This document shows, in pieces, positions 10,393 to 18,668 of a stretch of DNA of 64,000 bases. Within the stretch, counting starts at the first letter, position 1. Each line of letters starts with the position of its first letter. The DNA lies in the NCBI GenBank assembly GCA_024282035.1, contig JAMWZR010000005.1, forward strand, positions 39,529-103,528, in the 5' to 3' direction. The position numbers were made by a program, and so were the translations under genes. The notes beneath the pieces were generated by a model. It had not been told where the DNA came from. It searched no databases and saw nothing but the letters and a program-made list of their open reading frames with translations. The stretch comes from Nitrosomonas sp. (GTDB lineage: Bacteria; Pseudomonadota; Gammaproteobacteria; Burkholderiales; Nitrosomonadaceae).

Positions 10393-11355
10393 ATGTTATC
10401 CTGTCCACATACTACCCTCCCTCCAGAAGGAATCGACTTCAAATTGCATGTCACCCAGTCCGAACCGATCTCGGTCATTATCGTCAATTACAATGCCGGT
10501 GTATTACTGTCACTCTGCGTTCTGGCGGCACTTCAGCAAGCCCGGGAGGTCATCGTCATTGACAATGCATCATCGGATTCCAGTTTGGCAGAATTGCAGT
10601 CCAAGCTGCCGGCAGACCGGCAGGTACACATCGTTCCCCTAGATCGCAATGTCGGTTTTGCTGCAGGCTGCAACATGGGTATTGATCGCGCAACGCAACC
10701 CTATCTACTCTTCCTGAATCCCGATTGCATCCTGGAACCGGGCTCGCTGTCACGCCTGTTCCAGGTACTCCAGTCCGATCCGCGTGTCGGTATGGTCGGT
10801 GGATTTCTGGCCAATCCCGATGGATCCGAGCAAGGCGGCGGACGGCGCGCCATCCCCACTCCCTGGCGAGCCTTAGTGCGAGCTTGCGGTTTGTATCGCC
10901 TGGAGAAATTCCATCCACAATTATTCTTCGACTTTCATCTGAACAAACAGCCTCTACCGGCTACGCCAGTCGAAGTCGAAGCCATTTCAGGTGCGCTGAT
11001 GCTGGTTCGGCGCGAAACCCTTACCGATGTAGGCAAATGGGATGAAGGATATTTTCTGCACTGCGAAGATCTGGATTGGTGCATGCGCTTCCAGCAAAAA
11101 AACTGGAAGATTCTTTTCGTACCTGATGCGCCGGTCACGCATTATCAGGGCACCTGCAGTCTGTCACGCCCTTACTTTGTAGCCTGGCACAAACACAAGG
11201 GCATGTTGCGTTTTTACCGAAAATTTTTCCGGGATCGGTATCCTGGCGTACTGATGGGATTGATTACACTGGGTGTATGGTTGCGCTTTGCAGTCACGGT
11301 TGGGTATCACGGCGTGCGCGATTGCTTTAATTTGCTTAACCCCAAACATGAATAA
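10393..11355 (+). CDS. Family 2 glycosyltransferase
   Basis: A 320-residue COG1216-type glycosyltransferase with ISVIIVNYNAGVLL near residues 30-45, VIVIDNASSDSS, LLFLNPDCILEPGS and the acceptor-side motif HCEDLDWCMRFQQK. After the catalytic domain come a helical segment and a weak hydrophobic stretch near the end (YPGVLMGLITLGVWLRF), consistent with peripheral membrane attachment. AGGG lies 6 nt before the ATG. The stop codon overlaps the start of the following epimerase gene (ATGAATAA), so the two products are probably made together. It likely transfers one sugar to a lipid-linked glycan; donor and acceptor are unknown. Confidence 0.85.
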   Translation: MLSCPHTTLPPEGIDFKLHVTQSEPISVIIVNYNAGVLLSLCVLAALQQAREVIVIDNASSDSSLAELQSKLPADRQVHIVPLDRNVGFAAGCNMGIDRATQPYLLFLNPDCILEPGSLSRLFQVLQSDPRVGMVGGFLANPDGSEQGGGRRAIPTPWRALVRACGLYRLEKFHPQLFFDFHLNKQPLPATPVEVEAISGALMLVRRETLTDVGKWDEGYFLHCEDLDWCMRFQQKNWKILFVPDAPVTHYQGTCSLSRPYFVAWHKHKGMLRFYRKFFRDRYPGVLMGLITLGVWLRFAVTVGYHGVRDCFNLLNPKHE

Positions 11356-12232
11356 TCGGCGTGTCGGCTTACTGGGCGCCACCAGTCTGGTGGGCGAGTG
11401 TCTGCAACAACAACTAGTCCAGCAGCAATGGCAGATCGTGGCCTTTTCCCGCCGCGCACAAGTATCCAATAATGCGGCCATATCGTGGCTGCAACTGGAT
11501 GGATTGCCCTTGGAAACCGGTCACTCCACTGTCGATAACATTCCTGACTGGATCTGTACCGCCCCGCTGTGGGTATTGCCGCGCTATTTCGACATGATGC
11601 TGAAACTGGGAGCCAGACGCATTGTTGCGCTCTCCTCCACCAGCCGGTATAGCAAAACGGCTTCACCGGATACGAGCGAACAGCGCATCGCACAACAGCT
11701 GATTGCGGGTGAAGAAGCCTTGCACACCTGGGCAACCCAACACAGCATCACTTGGATCGTTCTGCGTCCGACACTGATTTATGGTCATGGTCGCGACAAA
11801 AACATCACGGAAATTGCCCGCTTCATTCTGCGCTTCGGGTTTTTCCCGGTTTTAGGCTCTGCTCGTGGCTTACGGCAGCCCATACATGTGGACGATGTGG
11901 CAGCTGCCTGCTGCTCGGCTATTTCCGTTGAGGAAGCAGGTAATCGTGCTTACGATCTATCAGGCGGGGAAACACTAACCTATCGTGACATGGTAATCCG
12001 TATTTTTGAGGCACTCGGCAGCAGGCCTCGTATTTTTAGTATTCCACTGTGGCTTTTTCATCTGGCACTACAGGGATTGAGATGGTTACCGCGTTACCGG
12101 CACTGGACCAGTGCCATGGCACAACGAATGAACCAGGATCTGATCTTCGACTGCGCGGATGCGCAACAGGATTTGCACTTTTCCCCAAGGTCGTTTAAGC
12201 TCGCGCCTAGAGATTTGCCTAGTCAAAATTAA
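11348..12232 (+). CDS. NAD-dependent epimerase/dehydratase (extended SDR)
   Basis: The 294-residue form starting at ATG 11348 is preferred over an in-frame upstream start at 11273, because the Rossmann motif GLLGATSLVG then begins at residue 7. The protein has ALSSTSRYSK (catalytic Ser region), LRPTLIYGHGRDKNI and QPIHVDDVAAAC, which are features of the NDP-sugar epimerase/dehydratase group. A classical YxxxK is only partly evident (around SRYSK), so the catalytic tyrosine needs alignment. The start overlaps the stop of the GT2 gene. In this setting it could modify a nucleotide sugar or an undecaprenyl-linked sugar, as WbpV/Gne-like proteins do next to glycosyltransferases. Confidence 0.75.
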   Translation: MNNRRVGLLGATSLVGECLQQQLVQQQWQIVAFSRRAQVSNNAAISWLQLDGLPLETGHSTVDNIPDWICTAPLWVLPRYFDMMLKLGARRIVALSSTSRYSKTASPDTSEQRIAQQLIAGEEALHTWATQHSITWIVLRPTLIYGHGRDKNITEIARFILRFGFFPVLGSARGLRQPIHVDDVAAACCSAISVEEAGNRAYDLSGGETLTYRDMVIRIFEALGSRPRIFSIPLWLFHLALQGLRWLPRYRHWTSAMAQRMNQDLIFDCADAQQDLHFSPRSFKLAPRDLPSQN

Positions 12233-12353
12233 AGTATAACCATTATAATCGTGGCGAACTTAATTCGCCGGATACCTCAAAATTCTAAATTGCCTTGTCA
12301 GTATTAAACGTTTGTCAATGAGCGCCTGATCATTTACGTTCTAATATCTATCG

Positions 12354-14141
12354 ATGAAATTCAAATTCAAAGCACCTCAAAATGAGGTTGCACTGGCTTT
12401 GGCCAGTTTCAGGAAAACTTTCCGCAATATCGGAGTTTTCAGCGCAGTCATCAACATGTTGATGCTGATGCCCGCAATTTATATGTTGCAGTTGTACGAC
12501 AGCGTATTGACGAGTCGTAACGAAATGACATTGTTCATGCTGACCCTCATCATGCTGGGTGCGTATATTTTCATGGGCTCACTGGAGTATGTCCGCAGTT
12601 TCGTGCTGATTCGCGTCGGCGCGCAATTTGACATGAAACTCAACAAGCGCGTGTATACGGCAGCATTCGAACAAAGCCTGAAACAGGGTGACGGCAATGC
12701 CGGACAAGCGCTCAAGGATCTCACCAGTATCCGGCAATTTCTGACAGGGAATGCACTGTTTGCATTTTTTGATGCCCCCTGGTTTCCGATCTATCTATTT
12801 GTCATTTTCATGTTTCACCCCGGCTTGGGTGCTTTTGCACTGTGCGGAACCATCATCCTGATTACGCTGGCCTACATCAACGAAAAGGTTTCACACAAAC
12901 CCCTGGCGGATGCCAATTCCATGGCCATCGCCTCTACCAATATTGCTTCAAACAACCTGCGTAATGCCGAAGTCATCGAGGCCATGGGCATGCTGCCCAA
13001 TCTACAATCGCGCTGGTTCAAGCTGCATAGTCGTTTTCTCAATCTGCAAGCAGAAGCCAGTGAAAAAGCAGGCATTGTTACAGCGTTGTCCAAATCGACC
13101 ACCGTTGCCCTGCAGTCGCTGATGCTCGGACTGGGTGCGTTACTCGTGCTGGAAAACGATATTACCCCCGGCATGATGATCGCCGGTTCCATCCTGTTGG
13201 GACGAGCTATTGCCCCCGTACAACTGCTGATCAGTGTATGGAAGCAGATCGGCAGCACGCGCAGCGCATATGAGCGTTTAACCAAGCTTTTAGAACAGAA
13301 TCCGGCTCGCGAGGCTGGTATGGCCTTGCCCAAACCCAAGGGTATCATTGCTGTGGAGAATGTCACCGCGATGCCTCCCGGTAGCAAAACACCGGTGATC
13401 AAGGGCTTGTCGCTGTCGCTGGGAGCAGGTGAGGTTCTGGGTGTCATCGGCCCCAGTGGCTCCGGAAAATCCACATTGGCGCGTCTGCTTGTGGGAGTGT
13501 GGCCTGCGGCGGCAGGCAAGGTCAGGCTGGATGGTGCCGATGTCTATCTCTGGAACAAGGATGAACTGGGTCCTCATGTCGGATATTTGCCACAGGATAT
13601 CGAATTGTTTGCCGGCAGCGTTTCCGAAAATATCGCCCGTTTTGGAGAGATTGATTCCGAAAAGGTCATTCTGGCCGCCAAACGTGCAGGGGTACATGAA
13701 ATGATCCTGAATATGCCGGAAGGATACGATACTCATCTAGGTGAGGGCGGTGCAGGTCTCTCAGGTGGACAAAAGCAGCGCCTCGGTTTGGCCAGAACCA
13801 TGTATGACGATCCGTCATTAATCGTGCTGGATGAGCCGAATTCCAATCTCGATGATGTTGGTGAACAAGCTTTGCTGGCTGCCCTGACTGATCTCAGAAA
13901 ACGTGGAAAAACGATCGTACTGATTACGCATCGAACCAGCATCATCAGTGTAACCACCAAACTGTTGTTATTGCAGGATGGTACGGCGAAAATGTTTGGT
14001 CCTACCAGTCAAATCATAGAAAAGCTCACCAAACAGCAACAACAGGCTCAGCAAGCCCTGGTAGCGAAGCAGGAAGCACAAAAACAATCCGCCCAAGGCG
14101 AGCCGCCACCTGCAGCTGCTGCAATACATTCCGAAGTCTGA
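12354..14141 (+). CDS. Type I secretion ABC transporter (PrtD family permease/ATPase)
   Basis: The 595-residue protein fuses an N-terminal membrane domain (about 20-320, several hydrophobic helices) with an ABC ATPase: Walker A GPSGSGKST at 366-374, signature LSGGQ at 469-473, Walker B ending in D493-E494 and H-loop H526. Family knowledge: PrtD/LapB-type exporters form the inner-membrane part of a type I system that moves proteins with a C-terminal signal from cytosol to medium in one step. There is no N-terminal C39 peptidase domain, so leader cleavage is not expected. The C-terminus ends in a Gln/Ala-rich tail. It is followed at 59 bp by the adaptor and then by the outer-membrane component. 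Confidence 0.93.
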   Translation: MKFKFKAPQNEVALALASFRKTFRNIGVFSAVINMLMLMPAIYMLQLYDSVLTSRNEMTLFMLTLIMLGAYIFMGSLEYVRSFVLIRVGAQFDMKLNKRVYTAAFEQSLKQGDGNAGQALKDLTSIRQFLTGNALFAFFDAPWFPIYLFVIFMFHPGLGAFALCGTIILITLAYINEKVSHKPLADANSMAIASTNIASNNLRNAEVIEAMGMLPNLQSRWFKLHSRFLNLQAEASEKAGIVTALSKSTTVALQSLMLGLGALLVLENDITPGMMIAGSILLGRAIAPVQLLISVWKQIGSTRSAYERLTKLLEQNPAREAGMALPKPKGIIAVENVTAMPPGSKTPVIKGLSLSLGAGEVLGVIGPSGSGKSTLARLLVGVWPAAAGKVRLDGADVYLWNKDELGPHVGYLPQDIELFAGSVSENIARFGEIDSEKVILAAKRAGVHEMILNMPEGYDTHLGEGGAGLSGGQKQRLGLARTMYDDPSLIVLDEPNSNLDDVGEQALLAALTDLRKRGKTIVLITHRTSIISVTTKLLLLQDGTAKMFGPTSQIIEKLTKQQQQAQQALVAKQEAQKQSAQGEPPPAAAAIHSEV

Positions 14142-14200
14142 TCAGGCGCTACACAATCAATGACTCTCAGAAAAGTCCAATATCCTGAATACAAAAAATC

Positions 14201-15553
14201 ATGAAGCTTGTTGCCGAAAACAAAGAAAAAATCATTGAAAACATTCCGGCCGAAAGTTCAAGCTGGGTGGAAACGGACGAAACCACCCACACCCGCCTGG
14301 GTTGGTGGATTGTGCTCGCTGGATTTGGTGGTTTTGTACTGTGGGCAACTTTTGCTCCTCTCGACAAGGGCGTGCCGGTGCCGGGTACTGTTACGGTATC
14401 CCGCCATCTTCAGGCCGTTCAGCATCAAACCGGGGGAATCATCGATAAGATCCTGGTCAAGGAGGGAGACCATGTCGCCATGGGGCAAGTACTGGTGCAC
14501 ATGAATGAGGTACAAATCAAAGCACAAGCCGAAATCACCCGTACACAGTTGATGACGGCTCAGGCAACGGAGGCTCGGCTCTTGGCGGAACGCGATGGAA
14601 AAAACGAAGTGAGCTATCCACCTGAATTGCTGTCCGCACAAAGCGACAGCCGTGTCACCAACAACATCATCATACAGAATCAATTGTTTTTGTCCCGCAG
14701 ACTGGCGCTGCAACACGAAATTGCTGCGCTAGATGAAAACATGTCAGGCCTGAAAGTGCAATTACGCGGTCTCGAAGCGTCCAAATCCAGTAAAGTTCAG
14801 CAATCCAGGTTACTGGAAGAGCAGCTCGTCAACATGCGCGATCTTGCGACAGATGGTTTCGTTCCGCGCAATCGCGTTCTGGAACTGGAACGCACCTTTA
14901 CACAATTATCCGGAGAAATTTCCGCCGACATCGGCAACATTGGGCGCACCCAGCGCCAGATTTCGGAACTCGAACAACGCCGCATCCATCGCCAGCAGGA
15001 ATACCAGAAGGAAGTACGGCAGCTACTGTCGGATACCAAAAAGGAAGCCGAATCGTTACAAAACCGGTTGAATGGTCAGGATTTCGAATTGGCCAATGTC
15101 GAAGTTAAATCACCTGTCGATGGCACAGTGGTAGGCATGAATGTCTTTACTGAAGGAGGAGTCATTGGCTCAGGGTTCAAATTGATGGATATTGTCCCCA
15201 GCGATGACATGCTGATCGTAACCGGACAGGTCCCAGTGCACTTGATCGATAAGGTTCATCCGGATCTGCTTGTCGATCTCATTTTTTCTGCACTCAATCA
15301 GAAAAAGACACCCAACATCCCTGGTGTTGTAACGCATGTCTCGGCTGATCGCCTGATCGACGAAAAAAGCGGATTGCCCTATTACACGATTAAAGCCAGG
15401 GTCACTCAGGATGGCTTGAAAATGCTGACAGATCAACAGATTCGCGCTGGCATGCCAGTAGAAATCTTTGTCAAGACCGGTGAGAGATCGTTGATGAGTT
15501 ATTTATTCAAACCCATCCTGGATCGTGTCCATTCATCCATGAGTGAAGAGTAG
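14201..15553 (+). CDS. Type I secretion membrane-fusion protein (HlyD/PrtE family)
   Basis: A 450-residue periplasmic adaptor with a short cytoplasmic N-terminus, one membrane helix (about 33-55) and then a biotinyl-lipoyl-like half motif (GTVTVSRHLQAVQHQTGG). A long alpha-helical hairpin rich in Glu, Gln and Arg spans about 110-295. The second lipoyl half (VKSPVDGTVVGMNVFTEGG) and a beta-barrel end follow. It connects the ABC transporter to the TolC-type channel. It sits between those two genes with the same orientation and short gaps (59 and 5 bp), so the three form one operon. Length and architecture match PrtE/LapC proteins. Confidence 0.93.
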   Translation: MKLVAENKEKIIENIPAESSSWVETDETTHTRLGWWIVLAGFGGFVLWATFAPLDKGVPVPGTVTVSRHLQAVQHQTGGIIDKILVKEGDHVAMGQVLVHMNEVQIKAQAEITRTQLMTAQATEARLLAERDGKNEVSYPPELLSAQSDSRVTNNIIIQNQLFLSRRLALQHEIAALDENMSGLKVQLRGLEASKSSKVQQSRLLEEQLVNMRDLATDGFVPRNRVLELERTFTQLSGEISADIGNIGRTQRQISELEQRRIHRQQEYQKEVRQLLSDTKKEAESLQNRLNGQDFELANVEVKSPVDGTVVGMNVFTEGGVIGSGFKLMDIVPSDDMLIVTGQVPVHLIDKVHPDLLVDLIFSALNQKKTPNIPGVVTHVSADRLIDEKSGLPYYTIKARVTQDGLKMLTDQQIRAGMPVEIFVKTGERSLMSYLFKPILDRVHSSMSEE

Positions 15554-15558
15554 TAACG

Positions 15559-16920
15559 ATGTTTTGCTTTCGCCGAAAATTCATTGCCTTGACTTGCGTC
15601 ATCCTACTCAGTCAGCAAGCTAGTGCTGCGCATGCCATGAGTTTGCTGGATGCTTATGAAGCCGCACTCGAGCATGATCCTACATTTCGTTCTGCATATC
15701 ACGAAAACGAGGCGGGACAGCAGGCAGAGGCACTTGGACTGGCCAGTTTGCTGCCTAATCTGACGGTCACTCACAACCAAAGCAGAAGTGCCGGAACCAT
15801 CACTGGGATCAACCCCTTGACCGGACAAAGTAGTCCTGATCATACACATTTCGATAGCCAGATCAGCTCGCTCACTTTGCGCCAACCCTTGATCAACCTG
15901 GAAGCCGTGGCCAATTACCGTATCGGAAAAGCTCAGGCCGAATCGAGCCGGGCCAAATTTTCCGGACGTAGTCAGCAACTTGTCGTTCGCCTGGTAGAAG
16001 CGTATGTCGAAACGTTATTGGCACAAGATCACGTCAAGCTGGCTGAAACGCAACTCGTTTCACTCGATGAACTCAAACGCGTCAACGAACGCATGCTGCT
16101 CAAGGGAGAAGGCACCACGACAGACGTACTTGAAACACAGTCCAAGCATGCCATTGCCCAAGCAAAAGTTATCGAAGCTCATGATGAACTCGAGACAGCC
16201 CGACTTAAACTGGAAGCAATTACCGGCCTGAAAACCCAGAAGCTGGCTCGACTATCCGATATGTTCAGTTCGCGCTCCATTCAGCTTCAGGATTTCGATG
16301 ACTGGCATACACTGGCACTCGAGCGCAATGCCGAAGTTGTCACACAACGACATACCGTTGTTTCCGGAAAGGAAGAAATCAAAAAAAGTTATGCCGGTCA
16401 TGCGCCACGCGTTGATCTGGTAGCCAGCCTGTCAAAAAACAATCGCGGATCATTCATTACCCGCAATCAGGATGCGGAACTGGGGACGGTTGGCATCGAG
16501 GTCAATTTTCCGCTCTACACGGGCGGTCGTGTCACCGCCACGACTGCACAGGCAAAAGCCAACCACGCCAAAGCTGAAGCCGACCTGGATGCCATTACAG
16601 ACAAAGTAATCGTTGAATTACGCAAACAATACAATCTATTGCAAAGTGGAATAAAGCGAATCGAGTCACTTCAGCTTGCCGTCAAATCGGCTGAGCTGCT
16701 GATTGACGCGACCGAAAAAAGTATCCGTGGCGGTATCCGGATCAACTTGAATCTACTGGATGCCCAGCAACAATTACATACCGCACGGCGCGATCTTACC
16801 GAAGCCAGATATAACTACCTGCTTGCCTACCTACGATTACAACTGGCTGCCGGAACACTGGTGCTTGAAGATCTCAGAAATGTTTCCAGTTACTTTACTG
16901 TGATTAACCAGAACGATTAA
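15559..16920 (+). CDS. TolC-family outer-membrane channel of the type I system
   Basis: The 453-residue protein starts with a Sec signal peptide (basic FRRK, hydrophobic core, cleavage near residue 23-26). It then shows two outer-membrane-efflux repeats: SLLDAYEAALEHDPTFRSA, LRQPLINLEAVANYR and, in the second half, VNFPLYTGGRVTATTAQAKA and NLLDAQQQLHTARRDL. This matches TolC/PrtF trimeric channels that span the outer membrane and periplasm. It begins 5 bp after the adaptor gene, completing a tripartite type I exporter. No substrate (RTX or large repeat protein) follows; the next gene is on the opposite strand. Confidence 0.93.
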   Translation: MFCFRRKFIALTCVILLSQQASAAHAMSLLDAYEAALEHDPTFRSAYHENEAGQQAEALGLASLLPNLTVTHNQSRSAGTITGINPLTGQSSPDHTHFDSQISSLTLRQPLINLEAVANYRIGKAQAESSRAKFSGRSQQLVVRLVEAYVETLLAQDHVKLAETQLVSLDELKRVNERMLLKGEGTTTDVLETQSKHAIAQAKVIEAHDELETARLKLEAITGLKTQKLARLSDMFSSRSIQLQDFDDWHTLALERNAEVVTQRHTVVSGKEEIKKSYAGHAPRVDLVASLSKNNRGSFITRNQDAELGTVGIEVNFPLYTGGRVTATTAQAKANHAKAEADLDAITDKVIVELRKQYNLLQSGIKRIESLQLAVKSAELLIDATEKSIRGGIRINLNLLDAQQQLHTARRDLTEARYNYLLAYLRLQLAAGTLVLEDLRNVSSYFTVINQND

Positions 16921-17019
16921 TAAGTTAGTTGGAGTGATCGGATTTGAGCTTATTCCATTCTCTCAATCCCTGACCGCAATATCCCGAAACACTCCAAAAT
17001 TTTGGTTAGGCTTGACTCG

Positions 17020-17487
17020 TTACCCCATTGCCGCCAATTCAAGCAGATATAATTCATAGCTGATCAACACACTGTAGCCTATCAGGGTTAAGTACTTGAT
17101 GTGCTTGACACGCACGCTCCCGAGCAAGGTTACATTATGATGAATGGCAAGTAGCATGACCGCCAGTGCCGTTAGCGCTATTTTGAATTGCACAAATTGT
17201 TCTGAACCCTGCTCAAGTAAAGCGGCCATGAACCAGTTGAGTTCCTCTCCACCCGCAGCCAGAATGCGCAATGTCAGCATGGCATCCAGACCACTCAACA
17301 GGATGATGGCCATTGAACAGAACACCATATATCCGGTGTACCGATCCACATAAGCAGCCTTGCCTCGGTCCATTCTGCGTTCAACAGCGCGATTTCCTTC
17401 CTTAAAGCCCAGATGGTAAGCACACAAAAAAGGTGTTACCCCCCGACGATCATCTTGGCGTCTGCACGTTGCTACACTACTCTCCAT
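17020..17487 (-). CDS. DUF5658-like small membrane protein
   Basis: A 155-residue protein with a charged cytoplasmic N-terminus (about 45 residues, rich in Arg) and three likely membrane helices in the rest. The segment LLSGLDAMLTLRILAAGGEELN resembles the DUF5658 family pattern (Asp in the first helix, Thr, then a Gly-Gly-Glu-Glu-Leu-Asn turn). The function of that family is unknown. It stands alone, convergent with the TolC-type gene and divergent from rpmH, so its neighbours give no hint of a role. Confidence 0.6.
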   Translation of the reverse strand: MESSVATCRRQDDRRGVTPFLCAYHLGFKEGNRAVERRMDRGKAAYVDRYTGYMVFCSMAIILLSGLDAMLTLRILAAGGEELNWFMAALLEQGSEQFVQFKIALTALAVMLLAIHHNVTLLGSVRVKHIKYLTLIGYSVLISYELYLLELAAMG

Positions 17488-17724
17488 TACAAACCTCTCT
17501 GACTGTAATATCCGAACAATTAATCAAACGATACCGAACTAAGAAAACTTCATTCAACAAACTCTTGCGAGTTTAATTTGAATCTATAAAAACACAATCC
17601 AATCAACCTCCTTTTTTTTTCCTATGAGGTTAATTAAAATAGCAAACTGACAATATGACGTAATTATTTTCTGCTTTCAGTCTCTCTTGTATCTATCAAT
17701 TCGGAATCTATATTAATAAAAATA
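17488..17724. other. AT-rich intergenic region upstream of rpmH
   Basis: Non-coding sequence between the DUF5658-like gene and the rpmH promoter. It contains an AACCTC/GAGGTT inverted repeat around a run of nine T (about 17606-17631). In many betaproteobacteria the replication origin lies near rpmH, so I looked for DnaA boxes of the TTATNCACA type and saw none. dnaA itself is not in the window. Confidence 0.4.
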
Positions 17725-17753
17725 TTGACACCACAAAGTAAAAAAGCTTTAAT
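17725..17753 (+). promoter_or_regulatory. Sigma-70-type promoter of rpmH
   Basis: A perfect -35 hexamer TTGACA at 17725-17730 is followed after 17 bases by TTTAAT at 17748-17753. Transcription would start near 17760, giving a leader of about 30 nt before the rpmH ATG at 17791. A strong promoter is expected here because rpmH encodes a ribosomal protein. Confidence 0.65.
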
Positions 17754-17790
17754 ACGCGGTTATTTTGTGAAATGCAAACGGACTAAAAAA

Positions 17791-17925
17791 ATGAAACGAA
17801 CATACCAACCTTCAGTAACGAAAAGAAAACGTACCCATGGATTTCTTGTGCGCATGAAAACCCGCGGCGGAGCTGCTGTGATTCGAGCTCGCCGGGCAAA
17901 GGGTCGGGCCCGCTTAAGTGTTTAA
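17791..17925 (+). CDS. rpmH: 50S ribosomal protein L34
   Basis: A 44-residue, highly basic protein with the invariant L34 start [20 protein letters not shown] and the middle segment [11 protein letters not shown]34 is a small structural protein of the large ribosomal subunit. An in-frame TTG at 17725 would add 22 unrelated residues and overlap the promoter, so the ATG at 17791 is chosen. It heads the conserved block rpmH-rnpA-yidD-yidC-mnmE. Confidence 0.97.
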   Translation: MKRTYQPSVTKRKRTHGFLVRMKTRGGAAVIRARRAKGRARLSV

Positions 17926-17951
17926 TGATCTGAATTTATTTTGACTGATTT

Positions 17952-18311
17952 ATTGAAATTCATTCATTATCCAAAAATTATCGGCTGCATACAGCGGTCG
18001 AGTTTGCTGCCACAATCAAATTAAGGCATCAGGCGTGTGGTTATTTCATTCAAATATATGCAAAACCGAATGATCTTACCCACGCGCGCTTGGGCATGAT
18101 TGTTGCCAAAAAAATTGAGCGTTATGCTGTCAAGCGTAATTGGATCAAGCGAATTTTAAGGGAAACCTTCCGCCAGAATCGATCCAGCGAGTCTATGAAT
18201 AATATGGACTGGGTCATCAAGCTGCGTCGCAAAGTATCCAGAAAGGATTCCGCTCAACTTGTTGTTGAAATGAAAACTTTGATGTTTCAATTGCAGCAAT
18301 GTCACGAATAA
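17952..18311 (+). CDS. rnpA: Ribonuclease P protein component; start codon non-canonical
   Basis: The C-terminal half has the RNase P protein signature: HARLGMIVAKK and then YAVKRNWIKRILRETFR, equivalent to the RNR motif region that binds pre-tRNA and the P RNA. The conserved N-terminal part is in the same frame upstream: SLSKNYRLHTAVEFAATIK, then FIQIYAKPNDLTHARLG. The frame opens after a TGA at 17946-17948, and no ATG, GTG or TTG precedes the conserved residues; the first such codon is TTG at 18090, which would remove half the protein. The likeliest start is ATT at 17952 or 17958, giving about 119 residues, which is normal for RnpA. No clear Shine-Dalgarno is visible. A sequencing error near the 5' end is the alternative. 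Confidence 0.85.
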   Translation: MEIHSLSKNYRLHTAVEFAATIKLRHQACGYFIQIYAKPNDLTHARLGMIVAKKIERYAVKRNWIKRILRETFRQNRSSESMNNMDWVIKLRRKVSRKDSAQLVVEMKTLMFQLQQCHE

Positions 18312-18508
18312 TTATTGCTTGTATAAAAGTTTATCAGTACTGCATTAGTCCTTTTTTGGCACCTTCGTGCCGATTTAGTCCAACCTGCTCGCATTATGCT
18401 TGCGAAGCATATACAAAATATGGTTTTTTTCGTGGCACTCGCCTCACTATCTGGCGCATATTACGCTGCAATCCATGGAACAAAGGTGGATATGAACCTG
18501 TACCCTAA
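18299..18508 (+). CDS. yidD: Membrane protein insertion efficiency factor YidD
   Basis: The 69-residue protein has the family pattern IKVYQYCISPFLAPSCRFSPTC, CSHYACEAYTKYG and the end CNPWNKGGYEPVP. YidD is a small inner-membrane-associated protein with an amphipathic helix that aids YidC-dependent membrane insertion. Its start overlaps the last codons of rnpA, as is usual in this block, so translation is probably coupled. Confidence 0.95.
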   Translation: MSRIIIACIKVYQYCISPFLAPSCRFSPTCSHYACEAYTKYGFFRGTRLTIWRILRCNPWNKGGYEPVP

Positions 18509-18535
18509 CCAGTTTGGCAAACCGGCAGTCTTTTT
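18509..18535 (+). terminator. Possible weak terminator after yidD
   Basis: A short hairpin directly follows the yidD stop: CCAGTTTG pairs with CAAACCGG with one mismatch around a three-base loop at 18509-18525. A run of T follows at 18531-18535. The stem is short and the T-run sits five bases away, so it may only reduce read-through into yidC. The yidC gene starts 133 bp later and could have its own promoter. Confidence 0.4.
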
Positions 18536-18668
18536 ATTACTCTAAGATCCATTGCACCAAAAAGTAAAAAATAGAACACAATCGCAACAATAAAAATTTG
18601 GTAACAATCAATTCTGTGATAAGCCCAGAAAAATAGCTCTATCAAGAAATTAACCTGATCAGATCATA

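Noticed and set aside
12872-13519. A 215-residue open frame on the minus strand inside the ABC transporter gene
   Set aside because: It is antisense to strongly conserved ABC motifs and has no recognisable protein pattern; it is a shadow of the real gene.
16929-17005. Inverted arms TTGGAGTG and CACTCCAA, and a CCAAAATTTTGG palindrome between the TolC-type gene and the DUF5658-like gene
   Set aside because: The arms are 53 bases apart and no T-run follows, so I do not call a terminator.
17488-17790. Replication origin beside rpmH
   Set aside because: No TTATNCACA-type DnaA boxes or AT-rich repeat series was seen, and dnaA is not next to it.
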